A stretch of DNA of 64,000 nucleotides from Microthyrium microscopicum (taxonomy: Eukaryota > Ascomycota > Dothideomycetes > Microthyriales > Microthyriaceae): the NCBI GenBank assembly GCA_010405405.1, contig MU004243.1:553340-617339 (forward strand), given 5' to 3'. The notes below the pieces were generated by a model. That model was not told the origin of the DNA. It did not search any database and saw only the letters and a program-made list of their open reading frames with translations. This document shows, one piece after another, positions 10,470 through 21,839 of this stretch (positions are counted from its first letter, which is position 1; each line of letters begins with the position of its first letter). Both the position numbers and the translations under genes were made by a program.

Positions 10470-11681
10470 TCAGTTTCCTGATCCTACCGGTCTGTTGCTT
10501 TCCCACCCTGTTAGAAACTGGCAGAAATTTTCACCCAGCTGCTCTAGAGCATAACCACCTTCCAGAAGGATTACACAAGGAAGCCTTGCGATGATCTTCG
10601 ATGCGGTTATTTTACGCGCTATGCGAAAATAATCGTCCGACTCAAGCTTGAAACTGCCCAACACATCCAGGTGAAAAGTATCGAAGCCCATGCTCACTAC
10701 CAGATATTCGGGCCGGTATTCTTCTACTCGCCTGAGAGCAGTTTCCAGTAGTTCCAGGTATGCTTCTGCTGTAGATCCAGCTGGAAGAGGTAGATTCAAG
10801 TTGAAGCCTTCTCCCTTTCCTTCACCCTTTTCGTCCACATGGCCCGTAAAGTAGGGATATTCATCTTGTCCGTGAATACTCACATAAAGTACTGAAGGAT
10901 CCGAGTAAAAATATTCCTGCGTTCCGTTCCCATGGTGGAAGTCAATGTCTAAAATAGCAATGTTGGGGCTTGCTGCCGCTGACCGCCTCTTGTGCAGCCG
11001 TTGCATGGCAAGTACCGCGATTACTGCATTGTTAATGTAACAGTAGCCACCTGCCATTGACGTCGTACAATGGTGTCCTGGTGGTCGGCAGAGCGCAAAC
11101 GCGGTCAAGCTGCTGCTCGTAGGCGCTGCTGCATGGTCGTCTCCAACACCAACAACCCCAACGGCTCCATTGCTGCTAGCCTCATGGCCGGCGGCAAATC
11201 TGGCCGCTTCAACGGCAAGATTTGCACTCGCTAAGGCCGCTTTCCACGTGTCTTTACAGATGCCTGCGCTCATGTCAAAAGCGTAAAAACCCGCGCGTGC
11301 AAAAATGTCCTTGGGAGGCTCAGCTAACCTCGCCGCAATTGTGCGGTTGCGCGAGAGGCGATGCGAGGGAAAGCATTCGGGAAGTATCGTGTCGGTGGGT
11401 TCGAGCAAGCCTTGCTCGATCCATGCTGCATGCGCCGTCTTAAGATGGTGGAGATAGTCACTATCATGGCTGTTGGAAAGGAGATCCAGAAGCAGGGACC
11501 CTTCGCCAACGGCTTCAGGGTGTTCTTCAATGTTTAGTTGGCGGACAGAATGCTGAGTTTGTTCCAGTGCGGCCAGGATGATCGTTATGCGTTCTGGTGA
11601 TTCTAGGGCCGGCATAAGCCGTGATCCTAATAACTCGACAGTTTTGTGAGAGAGGGTTGTGGGATCCGTTAGTATCAACAT
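10470..11681 (-). CDS. Histone deacetylase/acetylpolyamine amidohydrolase family enzyme
   Basis: Single-exon gene of 403 aa. It carries the zinc-hydrolase core of the arginase/deacetylase fold: PPGHH (H203, H204), LDIDFHHGNGTQ (zinc ligands D247 and H249), MGFDT (third ligand D334) and EGGY with Y377. The N-terminal HPE-like segment (ESPERITIILAALE) and the SMGFDT..GSFKL block resemble acetylpolyamine amidohydrolases and class II-like HDACs more than nuclear Rpd3/Hos2 types. The family removes acetyl groups from lysine or acetylated polyamines. Substrate choice here is not determined. All catalytic residues I can check are present, so the enzyme is probably active. The length is a little above bacterial homologues (about 340 aa); the extra sequence lies at residues 100-190. 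Confidence 0.85.
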   Translation of the reverse strand: MLILTDPTTLSHKTVELLGSRLMPALESPERITIILAALEQTQHSVRQLNIEEHPEAVGEGSLLLDLLSNSHDSDYLHHLKTAHAAWIEQGLLEPTDTILPECFPSHRLSRNRTIAARLAEPPKDIFARAGFYAFDMSAGICKDTWKAALASANLAVEAARFAAGHEASSNGAVGVVGVGDDHAAAPTSSSLTAFALCRPPGHHCTTSMAGGYCYINNAVIAVLAMQRLHKRRSAAASPNIAILDIDFHHGNGTQEYFYSDPSVLYVSIHGQDEYPYFTGHVDEKGEGKGEGFNLNLPLPAGSTAEAYLELLETALRRVEEYRPEYLVVSMGFDTFHLDVLGSFKLESDDYFRIARKITASKIIARLPCVILLEGGYALEQLGENFCQFLTGWESNRPVGSGN

Positions 11682-12303
11682 TTAGCTGGCGTGGCAACAA
11701 ATGCAATGGCGCGAAAGCACCACGGCACAGTCGATGAAAAACGATCCGAAATGTCTTTGTGCCCGCTTTCGGGTCGAATTTTGGTGGCTGGGGGAAGCTG
11801 CTTTCCCCTCATAAAATCGGGATTGAAAAGTGGTGCTTTGGGCATGCGTGAGAAGATATTGCAATAGCATAATCGGATTGAATTTACCATTTACGTATAT
11901 GCGAGCAGTAGCACGTTACCAAAAGAAGCATGGAATGTAAGTGTTTTTGGACACTGATATCAAAATTGAGACCTCCACACTTCTAGGAATTGGATCGTCT
12001 CCATGAAGTATGTAGAGTTATTAAATTTGTGGCTCTTCCTGTTCTAAAATAATTAAGATACTAGGATGTAGTAGAGCATATGTCTTGCCATATTGTCATT
12101 TCCTTCATCTGCTACCTTTCGTCTAACAACTTTACCAACATGTACCAACAAACACCTATATCCATCTAAACCTCATCCTCATCCTCATCCTCATCCAACC
12201 CATCCCCCCCTTCCCTCCCTCCCTACATCCCCAAAAAAAACCACCCTCTCCCAAAACCAACTATCTTCAACCCCTCCACACTTCCTCAAACACGCCAGGA
12301 GCC
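11682..12303. other. Intergenic region with a CCTCAT microsatellite
   Basis: This is the promoter side of the amidohydrolase gene. A (CCTCAT)4 microsatellite lies at 12171-12196 on the plus strand, within a C/T-rich stretch (12150-12300). No gene is supported. Confidence 0.6.
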
Positions 12304-12310
12304 AAAAAAA
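12304..12310 (-). terminator. Pol III terminator of the tRNA-Pro-like gene
   Basis: A run of seven T residues on the minus strand starts three bases after the discriminator position of the tRNA-like gene. This is the expected RNA polymerase III stop. Confidence 0.65.
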
Positions 12311-12313
12311 TTG

Positions 12314-12403
12314 GGGTCTTGCCGTGACTCGAACACGGGGCCTCTTCCAAGATCGGGAAGTAAAATACCCTAAGGAAGAATCATACCACTAGACCACAAG
12401 CTG
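12314..12403 (-). tRNA. tRNA-Pro(AGG)-like gene with an 18-bp intron
   Basis: The minus strand has a perfect A box (TGGTCTAGTGG), a 5-bp anticodon stem CTTCC/GGAAG with loop TTAGGG carrying anticodon AGG, an intron (12350-12367) after position 37, and a perfect T arm CCGTG-TTCGAGT-CACGG. The discriminator is C, as in eukaryotic tRNA-Pro. The acceptor stem is odd. Its 3' strand CAAGACC would pair with GGTCTTG, but the 5' side reads CAGCTTG, so the outer three pairs are lost. A T7 terminator follows. It is either a recently damaged copy or a gene with an altered 5' end. The identity as Pro is firm; function is uncertain. Confidence 0.65.
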
Positions 12404-13142
12404 CAATAAGTTAGGTTTATGTAACGAAAAGTAGGCCAGAAAATTTAGCTTACACCGCAGTTGAGAATCGACGATTTTCAAGGACAAATATTGCCTGTTT
12501 TTAATTATATAATGTAAATTTCAAGCGTTACAAACTTGGACTTGAGTGGGCAGATATGGGTTTCTAGAGAGAATTTCGGAGCTGTCAAATATAAGAGCAT
12601 TAATTAAATTATTTAAATAGGTGGTCAATGGCAAAGAAATACCTAAATTCAGCGCGTAGTCGCCCAAGGGTACTCCTGGAAGCAAATATCGAGGAAGATT
12701 GTTAAATTATGTATAGATCCTCGGTTCAAGAACAGGCGTACTGCTCGATAAGGAACTCAATATCTATTTCCCGCGAGGTAATAAAAGGCTGTAGAGCAAG
12801 ACCAATACCGTGATGAAATATTCAATCCCGTATCAAGAAAGAAATATAATAGAATAGAGGACAAACACACATGTGAGATGAAGCAAATTGAAATCACAAA
12901 TTATATCATTACAGGCTACTCGCTAAATCTATATTACATTGGCCATCAGAATTGACCATTACCGTTACCAAAACATATACCCTTTTTTGTTCATGTTGAG
13001 TTGACTGCAAGCCGCAAGCAAGTGAAACGAACACTGCATTGTGATGAGGCAAGCCTGTAAGCATGATAACTCTAAAACTTAATTAATGAAAGCTTTGCTG
13101 ACTTGATTTCTTCTTGACGTGATCTTGACCAAGGCACGAACC
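12404..13142. other. AT-rich intergenic region
   Basis: An AT-rich spacer between the tRNA-like gene and the 3' end of the wall-protein gene. No open frame or repeat stands out. Confidence 0.6.
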
Positions 13143-14815
13143 TCAAATCATTGCAGCCATGGCGAAAGCAAGGAACAGAGAAGCCAGAGACAGTTGCATC
13201 GAATTGGCTGAGCCAAGATATGGCGATGGAACAGCTGGTGTGTTTGTGATATTTGCAGTCGCGAATGGGTTCTGAATGCTCGTCTTTGTAGCAGTGGTGT
13301 TGAATGAAGTAGCCGGGATGGTATTTGTATGAGTGGACACGGAAGCTGTCGGGTTGGCAGTATTGACAGGAGAGATCGGAACTGGAATTGAACCGTATCC
13401 AGGAGGAGGAGGTGGAAGATTGATAGAGGTGGAGGTCAGAGTGATGGTGCTCCCACTTGAGCTGGTAGGGCGAGTCAAGGTTATTGTCTTGGTCTTACTG
13501 ATAGTGTTGGTCAACGTAGCTGTGGAATCCTGATCTGGTGGTGTGGCAATTGGAGACACTGGAGAGGGCACCGGGATCGTCAAAGTGGAGGTGGAGCTGA
13601 TGGTAATTGTTGAGCTGCCTGGAGAGCTGAAGATCGGGGAGACTGCGGAAGATGGGACAGTCACGGTGATTGTTGACGATGAAGCCGGAGAGCTTGTCAC
13701 GGTGATTGTAGACGATGACGCCGGAGGAGAGCTAGCCACAATACTTGAAGAGGAGGATGGCGAATATGCTGGAGGGGGTCCATAGCTCTGAGGTGGTGGC
13801 GGAAGAGAAAGCACGGTTGAAGAAGATGATGCTGGTGGTGGAGGAACCGCTCGACTCGATGTCACCGTGGGATTGGCAGTTGATGGCGACGAGGCCGGTG
13901 GTGAGAAAGCTGGTGGTGGTGAGGAAGCTGGTGATGATGCAGCCGGTGGTGACGACGGTGAGGATACTGGTGGTGGAGGTCCGTAGCTCTGGGGTGGTGG
14001 AATCGCCGGGCTAGATGTTGCCGTAGGGTTGGCAGTTGATGGCGACGAGGCTGGTGGTGAGAAAGCTGGTGGTGGTGAGGAAACCGGTGGAGAGAAAGCT
14101 GGTGGTGGTGAGGAAGCCGGTGGAGAAGATGCCGGTGGAGATGCAACTGGTGGTGATGTTGGCGATGATACCGGTGGCGGAGGTCCATAGCTCTGTGGTG
14201 GTGGAAGGACTGGGCTTGAAGTAGCCGTTGGGTTGGCAGTCGATGGAGACACAGTGCTGGAGACAACCGCAGAGCTTGGCACAGGCGGAGGCGCTAGGAT
14301 CGACGAAGGCAACGAGAAGCTTGGAGAGAAGCTCTCAGTGGCCGAGGGCTTGGTCACAGCAACACTGGAAGTGATTTGAGTCTCTGGGCAGATGGTGGTA
14401 ACCTTTGGAGTGGTAACCGTGATGACAGTGGTAGAAGAGCCGGGACAATTGGTAACGGAAGAAGCACAGCTAGTGACAGTGAGTTCCGAAGTCACGTAGT
14501 AAGTTGAAGTAGTGATCGGAGCATCAGTATGAGTGACAGTCATGGTGGTCATTGAGTAAGCTGGCGCGTGTTAGACTTTGCCCAGACTATCAAAACATGA
14601 CGCATCCGGGCCAACTTACAGGCAATGTTGTCAGCCCAGCGAGGGTTGATGCCGGCGTGTTCGCGATCATTGAGAACACCACCTCCACGAGGGACATAGG
14701 CAGCGTTGGCCACAGACGCGGCTTCAAAGAGTTAGTTGGAATGTTTGTACACAAGTTGTTGGTGGAGGCATGACGTACCAAGGCCTACAACAGTAGACAG
14801 CTGAAGAGCGAGCAT
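13143..14815 (-). CDS. Proline/serine-rich GPI-anchored-type cell wall protein
   Basis: Three exons, 14779-14815, 14620-14721 and 13143-14560 (1557 nt, 518 aa); the introns are 57 and 59 bp. A signal peptide (MLALQLSTVVGLAASVANA) is followed by a small folded-looking head with two cysteine-containing stretches (TSCAS.., ICPE). A long Pro/Ser/Thr region follows and includes three units that start STANPT and contain PPPQSYGPPP. The C terminus has a small-residue site (GSANS) followed by a hydrophobic tail ending FLAFAMAAMI, as expected for GPI attachment. These features predict a heavily O-mannosylated wall or surface protein. The repeats make allele-length variation likely. The specific role is unknown. 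Confidence 0.8.
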
Positions 14816-15856
14816 CTTGTTCAAGATGGTCAAGAAGTTAGATGAATGGAAAAGAAGTCAGGGCAAAGGCTTTTGGATGGGATATCTTGGAACAGGTTGA
14901 AGGTGCTGAAGGTAGGTTGATGTAGAGGAAACGAAGGACAGAAGTTGGTGGAGAAGAAGGAAGAAGAAGACAAGATGAACGCTGAGCGAGCGAGTGAAAT
15001 AGGCAGCGTTGAACGGCAACCAACCGGAGCAACGGCAGCAATCAGCTTCCGACCCGCCAATTTCCCCGGTAACAGAAGGAACTAACTGAGTAAAAGGCAG
15101 GAGCGGGCTGGGACAGATGGCAGGAGCGTGGTGATAGAGAAGGAGCGGGTTGGTGTCTAGGAAAGTAGTGAGGAGAGCCTGCCTGATGTAGAAGGTGCGG
15201 ATGACTAGACTGAAATCCAAGGGAAAGCACGATATAGACGCTGAGCTACTTATTAGGAATAGTAAGGTATGACCAGCAAGACAGGAGCACTGAGACCAAG
15301 ACTGCTCTGCACTGTAGTACTCAGTACTACACTATGCCATGTGCAGTTGCTTTCCAATGGCATAGTATCAATCCGAAGACTGACAAGTCTGTGAATCCAA
15401 CAACAACAAGACAGCACTAGCCAGTCTCGACCGCCAGTAAAACTTGGCCATTGAAAGTGTGGCAACACAGTACCGGCGCGCTGGCTGCGAGAATTCCTGG
15501 CAAACGAAAACGAGAGAATGGAACGGCAAGACAAGCAGACGGGTAATTTCTGTACAGAAAGTTTGATCAATATTGATAAACAGGACGGGTATCTACAGGC
15601 TGCATCGCGCATCTGGCAGGCATTATCAGCGACTGGAGTAAAAACACGACATGTATGGTGACACCCGCGAATGGTGGCTTACCTCTAATTTCCCTGGCAG
15701 TTGTGCTTCTAGAAAGACCCTTCCTCAGGGCCAAATGAATGACAGCTAAGTCAACGCCTTACCAGCAAATCAATGACCGGCAAGTTGTAGCGTGCCTGAA
15801 GTACAGTATCGCCTCACTGTTTTCGCCATGAGTTTTGTTGTCAATTGCGATTGTTA
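14816..15856. other. Intergenic region upstream of the wall-protein gene
   Basis: Promoter and leader of the wall-protein gene (minus strand), with a CT-rich leader on the minus strand at 14830-15060. The rest separates it from the 3' end of VPS41. No gene is supported. Confidence 0.6.
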
Positions 15857-18800
15857 CTACTCAACAGCCACTCGTCTACAGTGTGGGCAGCCCTTGCTAG
15901 CAATCGTCTTGATCATCTGTGCATGTGCGACCTTGGCGCCCACGCTTCTTGTAACTCCGATCTCTTCATCCGCCGAAGAAACCACGAGCTGCTTCTGTAG
16001 GCTTTGCGCCGTGGCGATGGCTAGTTCATCGTCAAGCGTCGTTATTATGCAAGAAAGGTGGTAGATATGACCACAAGCAAATCCAATCAAGATATCCTTG
16101 TCTGCAATTCCATTAGTATGTCACAAGATAATCAGTCATCTCAAACAACTTACCATCAACCATGAAGGCCTTTCTACACCGTACACAATGCCCTGGTTCT
16201 GGTGGCCGATGTGACGGTTGCTCTTCTTCTTTTGCCGTGACTATTTCTTGATCACCTTTAGTCGTTTTAGCATCCGTAGTCGCAACTTCTTTTTCTCCAA
16301 GCACGTCAAATTTGACACCTCTTTGCCGACCGTTGCGTAGAGCTTCCATGCCCCCTGCCACCTCGCCTCTGAGTACTCGGGCGACTCCTTCGCTAATGCT
16401 ACCTTGGATTTCGTACTCTCTGACCATTCGCCTGATACCATCACGGAGGCCTTCAATTTCCAGCCCCTCTGGGATTCGTCGGACAAGCTTGATAGGATCA
16501 ATTGCTGTGCCAACCTCTTCCAATAACCCTTTGATGAACCCCGGCTTGTCCATGGAGAATTCAAGTAGATCATCCCATAGCTCGGCATCTTCCTGTTCTT
16601 TGGCAAACTCAATAGCGAATCTGACATCACCTAATGAACTGATAATCAAACCCAGTGCTCGCTTAGTTTGACCTGTTTGTGACAACAGGTAAACTAGCTC
16701 CGGAAAGTATTGTTTTTGTTCACATAGTGCTGTGGCTTGCTCGTACGAGTAACTCCTCGATTGTCGAAGGAAATCCATGAGATTGGTGCGATCATAGTCG
16801 GCAAAGAGAGCGACCGCCAAGTCACCAAAATCTTCCACAGCCATACGACCTTCAGATTGGAATCGCTGACTACTGAATCGATGCGATTTTGTGTCTATAG
16901 TTCCGTGACCTTTCCATAGTGCGCGGAAAAAGAAAAACAGGAATGGTCGATATTGATTGCCTTTCGCCTGGATCTGCTTCACAACCTTGTCTGGCTCTAT
17001 TGCTCCTTTGATGGATTCTTCAACGAGCATGCGTACGGCCTCCGTAATATTTTCTTCCAGTTCTGCTAAATTCGCGGACACTAGTTGATCTCGGGAGACC
17101 CTTAGCATCAAAAAGCCAACTACATCTTCAGCTATTGATTCAACCAGGTGATATTCGCTGATCAGATCCATTGCAGCATCGGCATTCTGCAGTTTGATGT
17201 AGCATCGCAGAGCTTCCTTTGGGCGACCATCGGCAATATAGAGTTTGGCAAGAGCGTCGAGTAATATTCGCCAGTCTCGGCCTTGCACACCATCCTGAAT
17301 AGAATCTTCACTAGCATCTCCATCTCCAAGTCTCTTTTCGATGGCTGCAGTGACATGTCCAATGTTGAAAAGCTCTGGCTCCCAACTATCGATCAAATCT
17401 TTGAATCGAATGCGATCTCGAATGATATAGTGACCTAAGAGCCGCTCGTACACAATGGAAGGTATTCGAGGGGTTGTCGGCTTGTTGGGGATATAGGGTG
17501 TTATTTCGTTGAACCTGCCGGCTTGTGCAAATTTCCATACCCAGTGCTCCCATCGAGGTGATGCTCCAAGAACTTTCCCAGCAGTTTGACCTGCATTAGC
17601 CCAGTCGTCTGCTGCAACAAGTTGTTGAATCCAAAGATCACCAATTCGGCGAGCTTCATTTTCAGTCGCCCTTTTCTGATTTTTGGTTGCGGAAAGGGTA
17701 GTTTGAGAAGCCGAGTCATCTGCGAAAAAGTCTACCAAGCTCTGCCGCTTTAAAGGAGATGCTGAACCATTACCGTCCTCGATGGAAAAGTCGTCGCTAG
17801 ATGTGGCAATGACTTCAGGGTGATCCTTCACGAGCTCCCAAGCCTCTTTGTATTCTTCATGTTCCAACAACCATTGTAGATGGTCTGCAAGATCTCTTTT
17901 GAGGGCTAAGACGCAATCGTAGGGGCTTTGCACAAATAGTTTGAGTCCGGATGTAGCTGACAAAGGAACCGCTTCGAGGGAAGGATTGCGAGAGGGCGAA
18001 GCTCCTGGTACTTTGCTGAGACTACCTTGGCGTGTAGCAGGGGATGCAAATGCATTATCACCACTTCCAGTACCACTGCGTATACTGGCCGCAGAGCTGA
18101 ATATTCGAGTTGCACTAATGCTAGCATCCCAGAGGCCTCCACTAAAAGCTTCCAAAGCACTTCGTTGGACAGTGCTAGCTATTGGAACAGTTGGCACGAA
18201 AAGAGTCCCGAGATGATAGTCCGCGGCAGAAAGCGACTCATAGCGACTCATTGTCAGCGTGTCAACATCGACTTCTTCTTTGGAATTGACATCAATGAGT
18301 CTGAGCTCGGGCGATAGTCCCGTTTGACGATGGTGAACACCTCTTCTTGGTGTTGTTTGAACCATGACTGGAAGAGGTTTGTCTTCGTCGTCTCGAGTTC
18401 TATATGCGAGTACAGCCAGTAATGAAGGTGTGTAGAGAGATACTCCCGACACTATACAATCATCAAAAAGGAGACTATGAAACATAAGTAAAGATAGTCC
18501 GTCCAGGATTATAACTTACTGGTGGAGAATGGAGGCGCTGCCGCTTGTTCGTTTAGAATTGTCCCGTCCAGCGTTGTGTTCAGCCTTGACCTGGACGACC
18601 CACACAGTATCTCCCCATCCTATGACCAATTTTTCTGACCTCTTCTTTTTATTCACCACGGGCGTTTGGCGAGCTGAATGTAAGGCAGAGAGAGCGTTAC
18701 GAGCAGGAGTTTCGGGATGACCACCATTCGTGACCGAAGGCTCATCGTCGCCAGTTTCAAGCGATTGATCATCAATCCACTCAGCACGTGCTTTCCATAC

Positions 18801-19999
18801 CCCAGCCATGTCTTCCCATTTTGCTCGATTTGGCCGATCAATATGGCCTATTCGATTCCAAGCCAGTTCCGAATCACCGCTTTCGAGGTGGGAGTTCGTG
18901 CGCATAATCTTGACTCCTTGTTCATTCACCCACACGACAAACTTGCCAGTGTGAGACCATTTGATCACACTGATGGGACCTTCACCGGAATGAATTATTC
19001 GATCGGATCCAGTATTTGTGCCCAGGCCAATGCTGTTGAGCCAGCCGGAGGCCGCAGAAGACGCCAAGTTAGTATTTGCTTTGGCACTCACGCCTGATCT
19101 ACCTCCAACTGTGAGTATCAAGTTTCCTGCCAGCCCACCAGAGAGATATGATCGATCATTTTTATAGTCTTGAGATAGTGCCACGGCCGAAACTGGCCTG
19201 GAGAAGTTTCGAATAGTGACATCTTTGTAGTCAACCAGGTTCGCAACACAAACATGGCCGTCAATGGAGGATGTGGCAATATAAATGGCATTAGATGGAC
19301 TAGCAGGTATGGGATTTTGTCTCGGTGTCGCAGGAGATGGTGCTGGCTTCGAATCGGGGTTTTCCCTTGCGGGAGATGAAGTAGGCGCATCACTGTTTGG
19401 AAGTGGTCGGGGAAAATCTGTTTTCAGGCTTGAAAACGGGAGTGGAAAAGGAGAGACGGAGACTGCGGTAACGCTAGCAGAATGCGCATTATAGATCTTC
19501 AAGGGCTGGAAGGTTGGCATAGATAATATCGCCTGTAGCTAATTAACGATGACCATTTCAGGGACATGTATTCCTCTTACTATGTTTCCATTGTGAGTGC
19601 CTATGATCTAAAGAATAATTCAGCATCGGATCGAGTTTGACTTGTATAGAAATATACCATTTTATCTCCGCCGACCAGGAAACTACTTGTCGCATCTCCA
19701 TTTCGATAAACAGAACTCAATTTTCCGGTGAGCCTGTGGTATTTGAGCCTGGGCTCTTCGTCGGCGCTGTCATTCTCCTCTGCGCTGTCGTCATCCTCGT
19801 CCTCTCCCTCCAGAGAGACATCTTCGTCTTCGGGCGCATGATTGCGCGGAGTTTCTGAGACCTCTTTTTTTGAAGACTCGATGGGCTTGGAGCCCCCGGT
19901 CGTAGTCCGAGAAGGTGTTATAGGAGGGCTTGAAGGCGTGGGCCTGGTGGGTGATCTGGGAGACTCTTCGGGTGTATCGTCATGAGGCTCTGTCGCCAT
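15857..19999 (-). CDS. VPS41: VPS41, HOPS complex subunit
   Basis: Five exons: 19658-19999, 19581-19607 (27 bp), 18520-19532, 16154-18474, 15857-16101 (3948 nt, 1315 aa). The order is an acidic N-terminal tail, then beta-propeller repeats (KYHRLTGKLSSVYRNGDATS, IIGTHNGNI, AHSASVTAVSVSP), then an alpha-solenoid with the clathrin-heavy-chain-like repeat (around LADHLQWLLEHEEYKEAWEL). It ends with a RING-type zinc finger (CVRC..CGH..HLSC..CPHC). VPS41 is the effector-binding subunit of HOPS, which tethers late endosomes, vacuoles and AP-3 vesicles through Ypt7/Rab7. The micro-exon 2 (IIGTHNGNI) is needed to keep the propeller intact. The gene is divergent from the DUF155 gene across 387 bp. Confidence 0.92.
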
Positions 20000-20386
20000 G
20001 GCCGGTATTAGACCTACCTGCCTTCGCTGGGGAGGAGGATTTGCAGCAGATCGACATCTAGAAAGACAACATTCATAGCAGCACCAACAAGTAAAGCGTG
20101 TGTGGAAGAGAGGTTTGGAAGGAAAAGAGACGCGACAAGAGACGAGACGAGATGTAACTCGTTGACGTGGAGAGGATGCAGCTCAAGCTCCAGCTCCAGC
20201 GCAGAGAGTGCTGCCGCCTGCCGAAACTGCCATCCATGACTTGGTCATAGCTTCATTTTTTTCCATCTCCAAGTTCCAACTCGCGGCAATCCTCAGGACA
20301 ATACTACACACCAGCATTACTGAACAATTGAGTCTTGTCGAAGCGGCGTATCTTGATATCTCGGTTCGAGATGCCCAACTGTCTCG
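20000..20386. promoter_or_regulatory. Bidirectional promoter of VPS41 and the DUF155 gene
   Basis: 387 bp between two divergent starts. It contains purine-rich tracts (GAGACGAGACGAGATG near 20140) and no open frame of interest. Shared regulation is inferred from spacing only. Confidence 0.5.
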
Positions 20387-21839
20387 ATGATCCCCTTTCG
20401 ACTATTGTCAGCCACTACTCACCGCGCTAGGCCACGACCATCGATTCTGATCAACGCTTTGAGAACGGCTTCTATTCGGCCTTTTGCTGCGAGCTCGACG
20501 AATTACAAGAAACAAGATAACAATCAGGTTGATATTAAGAAGGATGCAGCCCAAAAGTCAAGATTGTCTCCTACGAAAGCCTCGCTGAGGAGGGTATCTC
20601 TCGAGGCGCAAAGATCAAGATTGATTGTAAATCGGGCTGGAAGACGATTCGTTGATCCTGGTGTTTCTATAAAGGTGTTTTTGATATAGCTGCCAATACG
20701 TCTATGCTATGGTTCTTGCTAACAATGCGCAGAAAGTCGCTGCATACTGCGCTGCTGAGAAGTATGACATCAATATCGCTTCTCAGCTTTTGAGAGATCA
20801 CGGCTTCGACGTCGACCCCTATAATACTGGACTGTATCCACAAGTGATTCACATACAAACTCCGATACTATTGACGAGCAAGCACACAGCTGTCAAGGAT
20901 CTCAACAATGGCTCACCAGGCGATGTCTTTGTTTTCCCATCTGGAACCTTGGTCGCATGGAATGTACCCGATCGTACTGCTCTTGCCATCGTCGAAAAAG
21001 TCCTTCCTCCGGCAACCGTCAATTCTCATTCGGGTTATGTCGAAATTGAGAAAGAAGATCTAGAGTATATTGAGGATGTTACGTCGAGTCGTAGTGATAT
21101 CGTTGGAGACACTGTGGTCTTGGGTATAAAACCAGATTCAGACACAGCTATGTCATCCAACGTCGAAAAATTACCCGCTACATCTCAGGCTGCTGTTGAG
21201 GTTGATACAATACTCGCGAAAATTGCATTTTCGTCCGGATTAGCTAGATCCACAAAGCTTGCCGTCCTCGAAAGACTGACCGATGCCTATTTTGAATCTA
21301 CGCGATCAATTCCGTTACTCATGTCAAAGGGAACACCTCTTCCAATCAACAAACCTCGAGTATTACGAAAAGTTTGCGAATTGCTTGGTTTTGGCTCGCG
21401 ACTCCCGTTCAGTCGACCATTTATCTTACGGAAAACCGGCGAGCTGCTCAGTATTCGCGCTCAATTGAATCTTTACAGTGAACTGACAGATTCACTTCCT
21501 GATCTTTTCTGGGACAGTCGGCATGAGTTAGGACTCGAAAACTACTACGACCTGGTCGGGCGAGCCCTTGATGTCGGTGTTCGCATCAAAGTTTTGAACG
21601 AAAAGATAGACTACGCCCAAGAAATTGCCAGTGTTCTCCGGGAAACCTTGAGTGAGCGACACAGTCTCCGTTTAGAATGGGGCATCATCATCTTGATTTT
21701 TATTGAGGTGGTTTTTGAATTTACGAAGGGAACCAAAGAACATGGGGAAAAAGACGAACATAAGCTCCTAGAAAGCTTACTGGAGAAATACTTCCAGAAC
21801 AAAGCAGATGCCGAACAACAAGAAAGCGTCAAAAAATAA
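20387..21839 (+). CDS. Mitochondrial DUF155 (RMND1/Rmd1/Sif2 family) protein
   Basis: Two exons, 20387-20674 and 20733-21839 (464 aa), with a 58-bp intron in phase 0. Residues 1-35 are basic and hydroxylated with no acidic residues, a mitochondrial presequence. The DUF155 domain runs from VAAYCAAEKYDI (about residue 98) through GDVFVFPSGTLVAW to the Leu/Arg-rich helices (RAQLNLYSELTDSLPDLFWD, LGLENYYDLVGRALDVGVRI). One membrane helix lies near the end (WGIIILIFIEVVFEF), followed by a charged tail. Human RMND1 of this family is an inner-membrane protein that supports mitochondrial translation; yeast Rmd1/Rmd8 are relatives. The match to the family is clear, and the mitochondrial role is inferred. 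Confidence 0.87.

Noticed and set aside
13862-14266. His-rich frame on the minus strand inside the wall-protein gene
   Set aside because: It is a frame-shifted shadow of the Pro/Ser repeats.
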